NCBI RefSeq assembly: GCF_051900535.1
Contig: NZ_JBHZGI010000001.1
Span: 744,001 to 808,000, forward strand
From: Frateuria_A sp051900535
Lineage (GTDB): Bacteria; Pseudomonadota; Gammaproteobacteria; Xanthomonadales; Rhodanobacteraceae
DNA length: 64,000 nucleotides
Direction: 5' to 3'
Shown: piece by piece, positions 9,169-18,462 of the stretch
How the letters are laid out: every line of letters begins with the position of its first letter
Numbering within the stretch: the stretch's first letter is position 1
Position numbers and translations under genes: made by a program
Notes under the pieces: generated by a model
Databases searched by the model: none
Told to the model about the DNA's origin: nothing
Seen by the model: only the letters and a program-made list of their open reading frames with translations

Positions 9169-9618
9169 TTACTTCTCGCCGACCACGATCACCTTGACCT
9201 GCGTCTGCACGTCGGCGTGCAGGCTGATCACGACGTCGTACTCGCCGGTGTTGCGAATCGGGCCTTCGCCCTGGATCACTTCACCCTTGCCGACCTTGTG
9301 GCCGGTCGCTTCCAGCGCCTCGGCGATTTCGCGCGGGCCGACCGAGCCGTACAGCTTGCCTTCCGGGCTGGCGTGCGCGGCGATGGTCACCTCGGCGCCT
9401 TCCAGCTTGGCCTTGCGGCCCTCGGCGTCGGACAGCAGGTTGTTGGCCTTGGCCTCGTACTCGGCGCGGCGCTTCTCGAAGGCTTCGAGGTTGGCGGCGG
9501 TGACCGGCACGGCCTTGCCCTGCGGCAGCAGGTAGTTGCGGCCATAACCCGGCTTGACCTTGACCTTGTCGCCCAGGTTGCCGAGGTTGCGGACTTTCTC
9601 GAGAAGAATCAGTTCCAT
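9169..9618 (-). CDS. rplI: 50S ribosomal protein L9
   Basis: 149 residues, the usual length. The N-terminal domain reads MELILLEKVRNLGNLGD, with GYGRNYLLPQGKA (residues 24-36) binding 23S rRNA. A long charged helix follows (about 40-75), then the C-terminal domain. A purine-rich AAAGGAAAG lies four bases before the ATG. Last gene of the rpsF-rpsR-rplI operon, 100 bp after rpsR and directly before the terminator. Confidence 0.98.
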   Translation of the reverse strand: MELILLEKVRNLGNLGDKVKVKPGYGRNYLLPQGKAVPVTAANLEAFEKRRAEYEAKANNLLSDAEGRKAKLEGAEVTIAAHASPEGKLYGSVGPREIAEALEATGHKVGKGEVIQGEGPIRNTGEYDVVISLHADVQTQVKVIVVGEK

Positions 9619-9718
9619 GGGTCTTTCCTTTCGTTAGCGCCGGTGAGGCCGGCGCAGCCGTGGACGGTTGTCCGAAGTTGCGTCTGCCCCTCTCCCCCGG
9701 AAGGAAGAAGGATCAAGC

Positions 9719-9949
9719 TCAGACGTCGTGGTTGTCGGTATACGGCAGCAGCGCCAGGAAGCGGGCACGCTTGATGGCGGTGGCCAGCTGGCGCTGGTAG
9801 CGCGCCTTCGTGCCGGTGATGCGGCTGGGAACGATCTTGCCGTTCTCGGTGACGTACTGGCGCAGCGTGTTGAGATCCTTGTAGTCGATCTCCTTCACGT
9901 CTTCGGCAGTGAAGCGGCAGAACTTGCGGCGGCGGAAGAACTTGGACAT
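9719..9949 (-). CDS. rpsR: 30S ribosomal protein S18
   Basis: 76 residues with the standard S18 sequence: FFRRRKFCRF at the start and YKDLNTLRQYVTENGKI in the middle. It binds S6 and 16S rRNA in the platform of the small subunit. AGGAG lies nine bases before the ATG. It follows rpsF by 17 bp, so the two partner proteins are made from one message. Confidence 0.98.
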   Translation of the reverse strand: MSKFFRRRKFCRFTAEDVKEIDYKDLNTLRQYVTENGKIVPSRITGTKARYQRQLATAIKRARFLALLPYTDNHDV

Positions 9950-9966
9950 GGGTGTGTGCTCCTGGA

Positions 9967-10401
9967 TCAGTCGCTGTCGCGATCGTTGTCGCGGTCATCG
10001 CGCTCGCGGCGCGCCGGACGGTCGTCACCGTCGCCATCGTCGTCGCGGCGACGCGAGGACTTGGCGTCATCCTTTTCCTTGGACTTCAGGATGAAGGACG
10101 GCTCGGTGTCGGCCTCGTCGCGCTTGACGACCAGGTGACGCAGCACCGCGTCGTTGAAGCGGAAACCGGACTCGAGCTCGTTCAGCGCGTTCTGGCCCAC
10201 TTCGATGTTGAGCATGACGTAGTGCGCCTTGGCCAGGTTCTCGATCGGGTAAGCCAGCTGGCGGCGACCCCAATCCTCGAGACGGTGGACCTTGCCGCCG
10301 TCAGCCTCGATCAGCGCCTTGTAGCGGTCGATCATGGCCGGGACCTGCTCGCTCTGGTCAGGGTGGACCAGGAACACGATTTCGTAATGACGCATGGTCA
10401 T
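9967..10401 (-). CDS. rpsF: 30S ribosomal protein S6
   Basis: 144 residues from the ATG at 10401; a second ATG at 10395 gives the more usual start MRHYEIVF. AAGGAG is 11 bases before the first ATG and 17 before the second, which favours the first. Residues 1-100 form the S6 fold (LEDWGRRQLAYPI, AHYVMLNIEV). The tail after about residue 105 is a highly charged run of K, R, E and D, longer than the S6 core needs and probably disordered. First gene of the operon. Confidence 0.96.
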   Translation of the reverse strand: MTMRHYEIVFLVHPDQSEQVPAMIDRYKALIEADGGKVHRLEDWGRRQLAYPIENLAKAHYVMLNIEVGQNALNELESGFRFNDAVLRHLVVKRDEADTEPSFILKSKEKDDAKSSRRRDDDGDGDDRPARRERDDRDNDRDSD

Positions 10402-10539
10402 TGTGGTGTTGGCTCCTTGTGGATGCGGCCCCGAGGGGCCTCGCAGCCTCCCGCGCATGGCGGTGAGGCAAGTACCTGTCCACGCCGATCGGGCATGGAC
10501 AGAAGCGGAAGTGTATCGCGACGCGCGGGGTGGCGTAAA
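10402..10539 (-). promoter_or_regulatory. rpsF operon promoter and structured leader
   Basis: On the minus strand, TTTACG (10539-10534) and TACACT (10515-10510) form a sigma70-like promoter with an 18-base spacer. The leader of about 100 bases holds a 10-bp hairpin (10477-10501, one G-T pair) and a GC-rich hairpin close to the ribosome binding site. In many bacteria the S6:S18 complex binds the rpsF leader to control its own synthesis. That this leader does so is inference from position only. Confidence 0.45.
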
Positions 10540-10628
10540 GCGAACGTGATTCGGCCGGCCTTTGCGGCGCGGCCGGCCAAGCGTGGCGGTCGCGGCCGAT
10601 GGCACCTTACCCGGTAAAACGCGGCCGT

Positions 10629-10955
10629 TCAGCCGACGGTGAAGCTCTCCCCGCACCCGCACTCCCCCGTGGCATTGGGGTTGTGGAACACGAATGCGGC
10701 GTTGAGGCCCTGGCGGCGGAAATCGATCACCGTGCCCTCCACCATGGGCAGGCTCTTGGCATCGATGATCAGCCGGATGCCGTCCACTTCCAGCGCCTGG
10801 TCATCCGGGCGCGCGTCCTCGGCCAGGTCCACCACGTAGGCGAAGCCGGAACAACCGGTGCGCTTGACGCCGAAACGCACGCCCACCGCCTCGGGCGTCT
10901 GGGCGAGAAACTGGCGGATGCGCTCGCGCGCGGGGGGAGTGATCGAGATGCTCAT
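10629..10955 (-). CDS. A-type iron-sulfur carrier (HesB/IscA/ErpA family)
   Basis: 108 residues. It receives Fe-S clusters and hands them to target proteins. The three family cysteines are in place: Cys35 in TGCSGFAY, and Cys99 and Cys101 in GECGCGESF near the C-terminus. The start at 10955 gives MSISITPPARERI, the usual family beginning; the longer frame does not look conserved. Upstream is only a weak AGG. It is divergent from asnS. The sequence does not decide between ErpA, IscA and SufA, so no symbol is given. sufS and sufD lie 51 kb away in the same window. Confidence 0.88.
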   Translation of the reverse strand: MSISITPPARERIRQFLAQTPEAVGVRFGVKRTGCSGFAYVVDLAEDARPDDQALEVDGIRLIIDAKSLPMVEGTVIDFRRQGLNAAFVFHNPNATGECGCGESFTVG

Positions 10956-11083
10956 GGCGCCTGAAGGTGAAGAAGGTCGCGGGCCTACATTATCATGTGG
11001 GTTTGCCCCGACGCGCCGAAGTACGGCGTGCGAATCGAACACGACAGCGTCCAGATGCGGCGCGCGCGCAGGAGTTTCAACCC

Positions 11084-12499
<1,416 letters not shown>

Positions 12500-12504
12500 T
12501 CGCC

Positions 12505-13296
12505 ATGCTCCGTCGCCTTCCGCTGACTTTCCTGCTGATCGCCCTCACCCTGCTGCTTGGCGCATGCCACAGCGTCAAGGTGCTGGTCCCGCCGAACCTG
12601 CGCGCGCCCACCGACACCGGCAATGCGCTGGCGCAGGCCAAGCTGCAGTTGCAGCAGGCCACGCCATGCTGCGGCAGCTTCGCGGACTTCTCCTACCTGA
12701 CCCCGCTGCCGTGGCGCCCGAAGAAATTCGAACTGGGCCCTGGCAGCATGGTGGCCAGCTTGAATGGCGTGCGCAGCTACTTCCTCGCCTTCCGCCTGCC
12801 CACTGACGTCAAGCTGCCCTACCGGGTCGCGTTGAAGTCCGAATTGAACGGCCGCTGGCTGCACTCGAGCTACCTGTTCGCGCCTACCACCGTGCTGCTG
12901 GACGCCGCGTTCCAGCCGGTCGACTCGCAGGACATACCGCTGTGCGAGTACATGGGCTGGAGCAGCGCCACCACCGGCGCCTTCGGCCAGCTCAAGGTGA
13001 CCAACGACAAGGCACGCTACCTGGTGGTCTACAGCTCGGCCGACCAGCAGGCCAGCGACACCTATTGGGAGCAGTCGCCGGCCACGTTCTCGGCCGAGGC
13101 TCCGGTGCGCATGACGTCCAACGGCAGCTTCCGCATTCCGCACGGGCCTGACGGCACGGTCTGGATCGGCATGATGAACGAGACCTACGCCAAGGCGGTG
13201 GAGAACGGCATCTGTGACAAGGCGCCCGAAGGCAAGGGCCTGCTCAACACGCTGCGCACCGCCCTGCCCACGCACTGGAGCAAGAGCGGCACGTGA
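12505..13296 (+). CDS. Lipoprotein with MalM-like domain
   Basis: 263 residues. The signal peptide ends in the lipobox LLGAC, so Cys21 should be lipidated. The body has an N-terminal segment CCGSFADFSYLTPLPW followed by a beta-rich region resembling the periplasmic MalM family, here without any maltose genes. The match to MalM is from pattern memory and is moderate. It starts five bases after asnS and its stop overlaps the start of the next gene, so it sits in an asnS operon. Its role there is unknown. Confidence 0.72.
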   Translation: MLRRLPLTFLLIALTLLLGACHSVKVLVPPNLRAPTDTGNALAQAKLQLQQATPCCGSFADFSYLTPLPWRPKKFELGPGSMVASLNGVRSYFLAFRLPTDVKLPYRVALKSELNGRWLHSSYLFAPTTVLLDAAFQPVDSQDIPLCEYMGWSSATTGAFGQLKVTNDKARYLVVYSSADQQASDTYWEQSPATFSAEAPVRMTSNGSFRIPHGPDGTVWIGMMNETYAKAVENGICDKAPEGKGLLNTLRTALPTHWSKSGT

Positions 13297-13625
13297 ACTC
13301 CCTCGTCGAACTCTACCTGTTGCTCCTGACCGGCGGCATCGCCTGCTTCGTGCTGTATTACCTGGCGCAGTACCGCATTGCCCGGCTGTTGCGCGAGCGT
13401 CACCCGCAGCAGTGGAAGATCATTGCCGAGCCCGAGCAGGGGAAACCCAGCGGCATGCGCACCTGGATGCGCATGCAGCACGTGCTGCGCTCCTCCCAAC
13501 CGCGCCTGCCGGAGCTGCTGCAGGACGATGCGATCACTCGCTGGTTCGGCCTGTGGCGGGTATCTCCATGGCTGGCCTGGGGCTGCTGGTTCGCCGCCAT
13601 GTTCCTGCAGTGGAAGGCACGCTGA
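13293..13625 (+). CDS. Small membrane protein, unknown function
   Basis: 110 residues with a membrane helix at each end (about residues 5-25 and 90-106) and a basic, Met/Arg-rich middle that should face the cytoplasm. The GTG start overlaps the stop of the lipoprotein gene as GTGA, indicating translational coupling. I recognise no family. Confidence 0.7.
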   Translation: MNSLVELYLLLLTGGIACFVLYYLAQYRIARLLRERHPQQWKIIAEPEQGKPSGMRTWMRMQHVLRSSQPRLPELLQDDAITRWFGLWRVSPWLAWGCWFAAMFLQWKAR

Positions 13626-13740
13626 CCCTGTTCCGCCTTTCGTGGGAACCCGTCTGCGGGGATGCTTCAGGACCAGGGCGAGAAAGGGCATCGCCCCAAA
13701 CGGGCTCCCGCCAAGGCACGTCCAACCAAGGAGGCATGCG

Positions 13741-14529
13741 ATGCAACTGGATCTCACCGGCCGCCACGCACTGGTCTGCGGTGCCTCGCAGGGCATCGGC
13801 CGCGCCAGCGCCATCGAGCTGGCCGAACTGGGCGCGACCGTCACCCTGCTCTCACGCTCGGCCGGCCCGCTGGAAGAGCTGGCCGGCCAGTTGCCGCGCC
13901 CGCGCGAACAGGATCATCGCTGGCAGGCGGTTGACATGCTCGACACCACGCGCCTGCAGGGCGTGGTCACCGAGCTCGCCGCGACCGGCCCGGTGCACAT
14001 CCTGGTCAACAATAGCGGCGGCCCGCCCGGCGGCCCGGCGAACACCGCCGACCCGGCCGCGTTCGAGGCCGCCTTCCGCCAGCACCTGATCGCCGGCCAG
14101 GCGATGGTGCAGGCCTTGCTGCCGGGCATGCGCGAAGCCGGCTACGGCCGCATCGTCAATGTCATCTCGACCTCGGTGAAGGAACCGATCCCGAACCTGG
14201 GCGTGTCCAACACCGTGCGCGCCGCGGTCGCCGCCTGGGCCAAGACGCTCTCCGGCGAACTGGCCGCCGATGGAATCACCGTCAACAACGTACTGCCCGG
14301 CTACACCCGCACCGGTCGGCTGGACAGCCTGCTGGGCACGCAGGCGAAGAACAGCGGTCGCAGCGAGAATGACATCGCGCACGAGCTGATGGCGACGGTT
14401 CCCGCGCGCCGCTTCGGCGAACCCGCCGAGGTCGCCGCGGTGATCGCCTTCCTGTGCACGCCTGCCGCCGCCTACGTCAACGGCGTCAGCATCGCCGTCG
14501 ACGGCGGTCGCACGCGCGCGCTGAGCTAG
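13741..14529 (+). CDS. SDR family protein with altered catalytic motif
   Basis: 262 residues with a Rossmann fold: cofactor motif GASQGIGRA (residues 14-22), NNSGGPPGG (90-98), the catalytic-type serine around 143, and the C-terminal GVSIAVDGG. Where classical SDR enzymes carry YxxxK, this one has Ser156-Asn-Thr-Val-Arg160, so the usual Tyr and Lys are both gone. A related subfamily with SNxxR at this place exists and is often found with 2-aminomuconate or kynurenine genes. The ribosome binding site is excellent (AAGGAGG, six bases before ATG). It lies upstream of the dehydrogenase-RidA genes and may belong to that pathway. Confidence 0.85.
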   Translation: MQLDLTGRHALVCGASQGIGRASAIELAELGATVTLLSRSAGPLEELAGQLPRPREQDHRWQAVDMLDTTRLQGVVTELAATGPVHILVNNSGGPPGGPANTADPAAFEAAFRQHLIAGQAMVQALLPGMREAGYGRIVNVISTSVKEPIPNLGVSNTVRAAVAAWAKTLSGELAADGITVNNVLPGYTRTGRLDSLLGTQAKNSGRSENDIAHELMATVPARRFGEPAEVAAVIAFLCTPAAAYVNGVSIAVDGGRTRALS

Positions 14530-14535
14530 CCTGTC

Positions 14536-14555
14536 GGGTGGGCTTCGGCCCATCC
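14536..14555. repeat. REP-like hairpin
   Basis: GGGTGGGC-TTCG-GCCCATCC directly after the SDR stop. The 8-bp stem has one G-T pair and the same core as the perfect palindrome at 6821. No T-run follows, so it is not a clear terminator. Confidence 0.5.
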
Positions 14556-14651
14556 GCTCTCCGCACGGCCGGGTGATGCCCATCCCACGAAGGCGTGTGC
14601 ATACGCCTCCGTCCGGTGCAATCCCTCGTCGCAGGTCGTAAGCTTGTCCGG

Positions 14652-16118
14652 ATGCCTTCCTTGCGCCTCGCCAACCTGATCGACGGCCGCCTCGTGGTTC
14701 CCAGGGCCGACCGCTGGCTCGACGTGTACGAACCGGCCACCGGCGAACTCTTCGCGCACTGCCCCGATTCCGACGCCGACGATGTCGCTGATGCCGTAAC
14801 CGCGGCACATCGCGCCGCACCCGCCTGGGCGCACACGCCGCTCGAGCAGCGCGCCCGGCTGATGAACCGCCTGGCCGACCTGATCGAGCAGGACCTGGAC
14901 GCGTTCGCCGCGCTCGAATCGCGCGACAGCGGCAAGCCGCTCGCGCTGGCACGCAACCTCGACATCCCGCGCGCGGTCAGCAACCTGCGCTACTTCGCCG
15001 CCGCGATCCAGGGCTGGGACAGCCAGTCGCATGCCATGGCGCTCGGCCAGCCGGACATCGGCGCGGTCAACTACACGCTGCGCCAGCCGCTGGGCGTGGT
15101 CGGCTGCATCAGCCCGTGGAACCTGCCGCTGTATCTGTTCACCTGGAAAATCGCGCCCGCGCTCGCCGCCGGCAACGCGGTGGTGGCCAAGCCCTCGGAA
15201 GTCACGCCCTGCACCGCCGCACGGCTGGCCGAGCTCAGCATCGAGGCGGGCTTCCCGCCCGGCGTGCTCAACATCGTGCAGGGTCGTGGTCCGAGCGTGG
15301 GACAGCCGCTGGTCGAACACCCGCAGGTCAAGGCGATTTCCTTCACCGGCAGCACCGCGACCGGTGCGGCCATCGCCGCCACCGCGGCGCCGCGCTTCAA
15401 GAAAGTGTCGCTGGAGATGGGCGGCAAGAACCCGGCCCTCGTGTTCGCCGACGCGGATCTTTCCGACGCCAATCTCGACACCATCGTGCGCTCTGGCTTC
15501 GCCAACCAGGGCGAGATCTGCCTGTGCGGCTCGCGCCTGCTGGTGCAGCGCTCGATTTACGAGCGTTTCCGTGAACGCTATCTGGAACGCGTGCGGGAAC
15601 TGGTGGTGGGCGATCCGGACGAGCCCTCGACGAACCTCGGCGCGCTGGTCTCCCAACCGCACTTCGACAAGGTGATGGGTTGCATCGCCCAGGCGCGAGC
15701 CGAGGGCGCGACCGTACTGTGTGGCGGTGAAGCCATATCCATGCCAGGCCGCTGCGCCAACGGCTGGTTCGTCGCTCCCACCGTGATCGAGGGGTTGTCC
15801 AACGCCTCGGCGACCAACCAGACCGAGATCTTCGGCCCGGTGGTGAGCCTCATCCCGTTCGAGGACGAGGCCGAAGCGGTCGCCCTCGCCAACGACAGCC
15901 GCTATGGCCTGGCCGCCTCGCTGTGGACGCAGGACCTTTCCCGCGCCCATCGCGTCGCCGCCGCGCTCGACTTCGGCATCGTCTGGACCAACTGCTGGCT
16001 GCTGCGCGATCTGCGCACGCCATTCGGCGGCGTGAAACAGTCGGGCCTGGGTCGCGAAGGCGGCACCGAGGCGCTGGCCTTCTTCACCGAGCCGAAGAAC
16101 ATCTGCATCCGCTACTGA
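14652..16118 (+). CDS. Aldehyde dehydrogenase, 2-aminomuconic semialdehyde type
   Basis: 488 residues of the NAD-dependent aldehyde dehydrogenase superfamily. The catalytic cysteine is Cys290 in FANQGEICLCG and the general base Glu255 in LEMGGKNPA. GCISPWNLPLYLF (about 155-167) and CWLLRDLRTPFGG near the end are typical of 2-amino- or 2-hydroxymuconic semialdehyde dehydrogenases. That function fits the RidA-type deaminase two genes downstream, since together they would turn 2-aminomuconic semialdehyde into 2-oxo-hexenedioate in tryptophan breakdown. The ATG at 14652 has only a weak AGG upstream. Carbonic anhydrase follows after 12 bases. Confidence 0.85.
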   Translation: MPSLRLANLIDGRLVVPRADRWLDVYEPATGELFAHCPDSDADDVADAVTAAHRAAPAWAHTPLEQRARLMNRLADLIEQDLDAFAALESRDSGKPLALARNLDIPRAVSNLRYFAAAIQGWDSQSHAMALGQPDIGAVNYTLRQPLGVVGCISPWNLPLYLFTWKIAPALAAGNAVVAKPSEVTPCTAARLAELSIEAGFPPGVLNIVQGRGPSVGQPLVEHPQVKAISFTGSTATGAAIAATAAPRFKKVSLEMGGKNPALVFADADLSDANLDTIVRSGFANQGEICLCGSRLLVQRSIYERFRERYLERVRELVVGDPDEPSTNLGALVSQPHFDKVMGCIAQARAEGATVLCGGEAISMPGRCANGWFVAPTVIEGLSNASATNQTEIFGPVVSLIPFEDEAEAVALANDSRYGLAASLWTQDLSRAHRVAAALDFGIVWTNCWLLRDLRTPFGGVKQSGLGREGGTEALAFFTEPKNICIRY

Positions 16119-16130
16119 TCTGGAAAAACC

Positions 16131-16799
16131 ATGCCGCACACCCTGAAGGACCTGCTTGCCAACAACCGCCGCTGGGCCGCCAGCGTCACCGCCGCGGACC
16201 CGCACTTCTTCGAACAGCTTTCGCAACAGCAGGCGCCCAAGTACCTGTGGATCGGCTGCTCCGACTCGCGCGTGCCGGCCACGCAGATCGTCGACCTGCC
16301 TCCGGGCGAGATCTTCGTCCACCGCAACGTGGCCAACGTGGTGGTGCACACCGACCTCAACGCGTTGAGCACCATCCAGTTCGCGGTCGACGTGCTCAAG
16401 GTCGAACACATCCTGGTGGTCGGCCACTACGGTTGCGGCGGCGTGGCAGCGGTGCTGCGCAAGGACAGGCTCGGCCTGATCGACAACTGGCTGCGGCACG
16501 TCAAGGACGTCGCCTTCAAGCACGAGTCCTCGCTGCAGCCGCAGGTTCCCTTCACCGCCCGGCATGATCGCCTGTGCGAACTCAACGCCATCGAGCAGGC
16601 GCTCAACGTCTGCGGCACCAGCATCGTGCAGGATGCCTGGGAGCGCGGCCAGAAGCTGGCCGTGCACGCCTGGATCTACGGTCTCACCGACGGGCATATG
16701 CACGACCTGGGACTTGTCGTCACCGGCCGCGAAGGCATGGCCGAGGCCTACCGCACGGCGCTGGACGGCATGGCCGAGCGCTGGCAGGCCCAGGCGTGA
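16131..16799 (+). CDS. can: Beta-carbonic anhydrase
   Basis: 222 residues. It interconverts CO2 and bicarbonate. The zinc ligands Cys43, His99 and Cys102 (IGCSDSR, GHYGCGGV) and the Asp45-Arg47 pair are present. It lies inside the aminomuconate-type gene group and its stop overlaps the next start, so it is co-expressed with it. A likely reason is that an upstream step of this route, the aminocarboxymuconate decarboxylase reaction, releases CO2 (inference; that gene is not in the window). Confidence 0.94.
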   Translation: MPHTLKDLLANNRRWAASVTAADPHFFEQLSQQQAPKYLWIGCSDSRVPATQIVDLPPGEIFVHRNVANVVVHTDLNALSTIQFAVDVLKVEHILVVGHYGCGGVAAVLRKDRLGLIDNWLRHVKDVAFKHESSLQPQVPFTARHDRLCELNAIEQALNVCGTSIVQDAWERGQKLAVHAWIYGLTDGHMHDLGLVVTGREGMAEAYRTALDGMAERWQAQA

Positions 16800-17221
16800 G
16801 CGGGGGCATCCGCACCGAGGCCGCACCGGCGCCGGTGGGTGCGTATCCGCACGCGCGACGGGCGGGAAACCTGCTGTTCCTTTCCGGGGTCGGCCCGCGC
16901 GAACCGGGCACGAACCGGGTGCCGGGAAACGTCCACGAGCACGACGGCAGCCTCGCCGCCTACGACATCGAGGCGCAATGCCGGCAGGTGTTCGCCAACG
17001 TACGCGCAGTGCTGGAAGCGAGCGGCGCGCGCTGGGAGGACCTGGTCGACGTGACCGTGTTCCTCACCGACATGGCGCGCGACTTCGCTGTCTACAACAA
17101 GCTTTACGCCGAGTACTTCGCCGGCGTCGACGCCTGCCGCACGACCGTTGGCATCGACGCCTTGCCGACGCCGATCGCGATCGAACTCAAGTGCATCGCG
17201 GCGCTGCCCGCCGAGCACTGA
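16796..17221 (+). CDS. RidA family deaminase, probable 2-aminomuconate deaminase
   Basis: 141 residues from a GTG start that overlaps the carbonic anhydrase stop as GTGA. It belongs to the YjgF/YER057c/UK114 (RidA) family; the key arginine is Arg115 in CRTTVGIDALP. General RidA proteins are about 130 residues. The longer N-terminus and the neighbouring muconic semialdehyde dehydrogenase favour 2-aminomuconate deaminase, which releases ammonia in the modified meta-cleavage route of tryptophan. A housekeeping imine deaminase is the alternative. Confidence 0.8.
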   Translation: MSGGIRTEAAPAPVGAYPHARRAGNLLFLSGVGPREPGTNRVPGNVHEHDGSLAAYDIEAQCRQVFANVRAVLEASGARWEDLVDVTVFLTDMARDFAVYNKLYAEYFAGVDACRTTVGIDALPTPIAIELKCIAALPAEH

Positions 17222-17222
17222 A

Positions 17223-17257
17223 ACAAAAGGCCCCGCCGGCGACGCCGGCGGGGCCAG
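17223..17257 (-). terminator. Rho-independent terminator
   Basis: A perfect 12-bp GC-rich stem with a GAC loop (17231-17257). On the minus strand it is followed by TTTTGTTT, so it ends the small gene at 17275-17469 and not the RidA operon on the plus strand. Confidence 0.85.
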
Positions 17258-17274
17258 TGACGCATCCGACCGGA

Positions 17275-17469
17275 TTACTTGCCGGCGGCCGGCTTCTCGG
17301 CCGCCTTCCTCATCGCCTTGTGGGCGTGATGATGGGTCATCGTCTTCTTCGGGGCCGCGGCCGCCTGCTCGGTCTTGGTCGCCGCCTTCGGGGCAGCGTC
17401 CTGGGCCAGCACAACACCGGAAAGAGCCACGCCCGCCACGAGCAGGGAAGCGATCACGAGCTTACGCAT
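17275..17469 (-). CDS. Tiny exported His/Lys/Ala-rich protein
   Basis: 64 residues. The first 22 form a signal peptide (MRKLVIASLLVAGVALSG, cleavage after LAQ). The mature part is basic, rich in Ala and Lys, with a HHHAHKAM cluster that could bind metal or nucleic acid. GAGG lies seven bases before the ATG and a strong terminator follows, so it is a complete single-gene unit. Family unknown to me. Confidence 0.7.
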   Translation of the reverse strand: MRKLVIASLLVAGVALSGVVLAQDAAPKAATKTEQAAAAPKKTMTHHHAHKAMRKAAEKPAAGK

Positions 17470-17655
17470 AAGGAAACCTCGGAACTGGAATGAGCCGCGG
17501 ACCCGGCCGGAACCCGGCATCGCGGGCGGCGCGGCGGATGCACGATGCGGCGGCCGCCGGATACGGCAACTGAACATCCAGCGCCCGGACATGCACGCCG
17601 CGCGCGTCGGCCCCTTGACTTGCGACGCGCCGCTATTTCGGCGAAAAAACTTGCG

Positions 17656-18432
17656 TCAGGCCACGCAGGCGCGCAACAACGGCTCGATCGCGTTACGCAG
17701 GACGGCGGCCTTGTTTTCGTCCCACGCGAAGCTGTCCTCGTCCATGTAGTTGCGCTGGGTCATCTCCAGCTGCACCGCATCGACGCCGTCGTCTGGACGT
17801 CCATACTGCCGTGTGATGTAGCCGCCCTTGAAGCGGCCATTCACCGCGTAATCGAAGCGGTCCTGCGCACCCAGCACATCCTCCAGCCGCTGCTGCAGCG
17901 ACGGCGAACAACTGGCACCGTCGGCGGTACCGAGGTTCAGGTCGGGCAGGCGCCCGTCGAACAGCATCGGCACGCGGCTTCGGATCGAATGGCCTTCCCA
18001 CAGCACCACGCGTCCGTGCAACGAGCGCAACCTCGCAAGTTCCTGCTGGAGCGCGGCGTGGTAGGGACGCCAGTATTCGTTCACGCGGCGTTGAACTTCC
18101 GACGCCTCCGGCTCGCCCTCCAGGTACAACGGCTCGCCGTCGAAGCCGATGGTCGAAACAAGGCCTGTTTCGCGCTTGCCCGGATAGAGCGCGTGGCCGT
18201 CGGCCGGCCGGTTGAGGTCGACCACGTAGCGCGAAACGAGCGGGCGCAGCAGGCTCGCCCCGAGCGCCTGCGCCAGCGGCGCGTACAGGCGCGTGACGTG
18301 CCAGTCCGTATCTGGCGAACGCCGCGCCGCCGGATGCATGCGCGCGGCAATGTCGTCGGGAATGTGACTGCCATCGTGGGGCAGGCTGATCAGCAGCGGC
18401 GCGCTGCCCTGGTCGAGGCGGAAGATGTCCAT
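17656..18432 (-). CDS. hutG: N-formylglutamate amidohydrolase
   Basis: 258 residues of the N-formylglutamate amidohydrolase family, which cleaves formylglutamate to glutamate and formate in one branch of histidine breakdown. Characteristic segments are LLISLPHDGSHIP at the start, DTDWHVTRLY, VDLNRPADG and WEGHSI with its metal-binding Glu and His. No other hut genes are near. It lies 30 bp after gor on the same strand, so the two may share a message. Confidence 0.88.
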   Translation of the reverse strand: MDIFRLDQGSAPLLISLPHDGSHIPDDIAARMHPAARRSPDTDWHVTRLYAPLAQALGASLLRPLVSRYVVDLNRPADGHALYPGKRETGLVSTIGFDGEPLYLEGEPEASEVQRRVNEYWRPYHAALQQELARLRSLHGRVVLWEGHSIRSRVPMLFDGRLPDLNLGTADGASCSPSLQQRLEDVLGAQDRFDYAVNGRFKGGYITRQYGRPDDGVDAVQLEMTQRNYMDEDSFAWDENKAAVLRNAIEPLLRACVA

Positions 18433-18462
18433 CGGAGCAGTGTAACGCCGGCATCGCGACCC

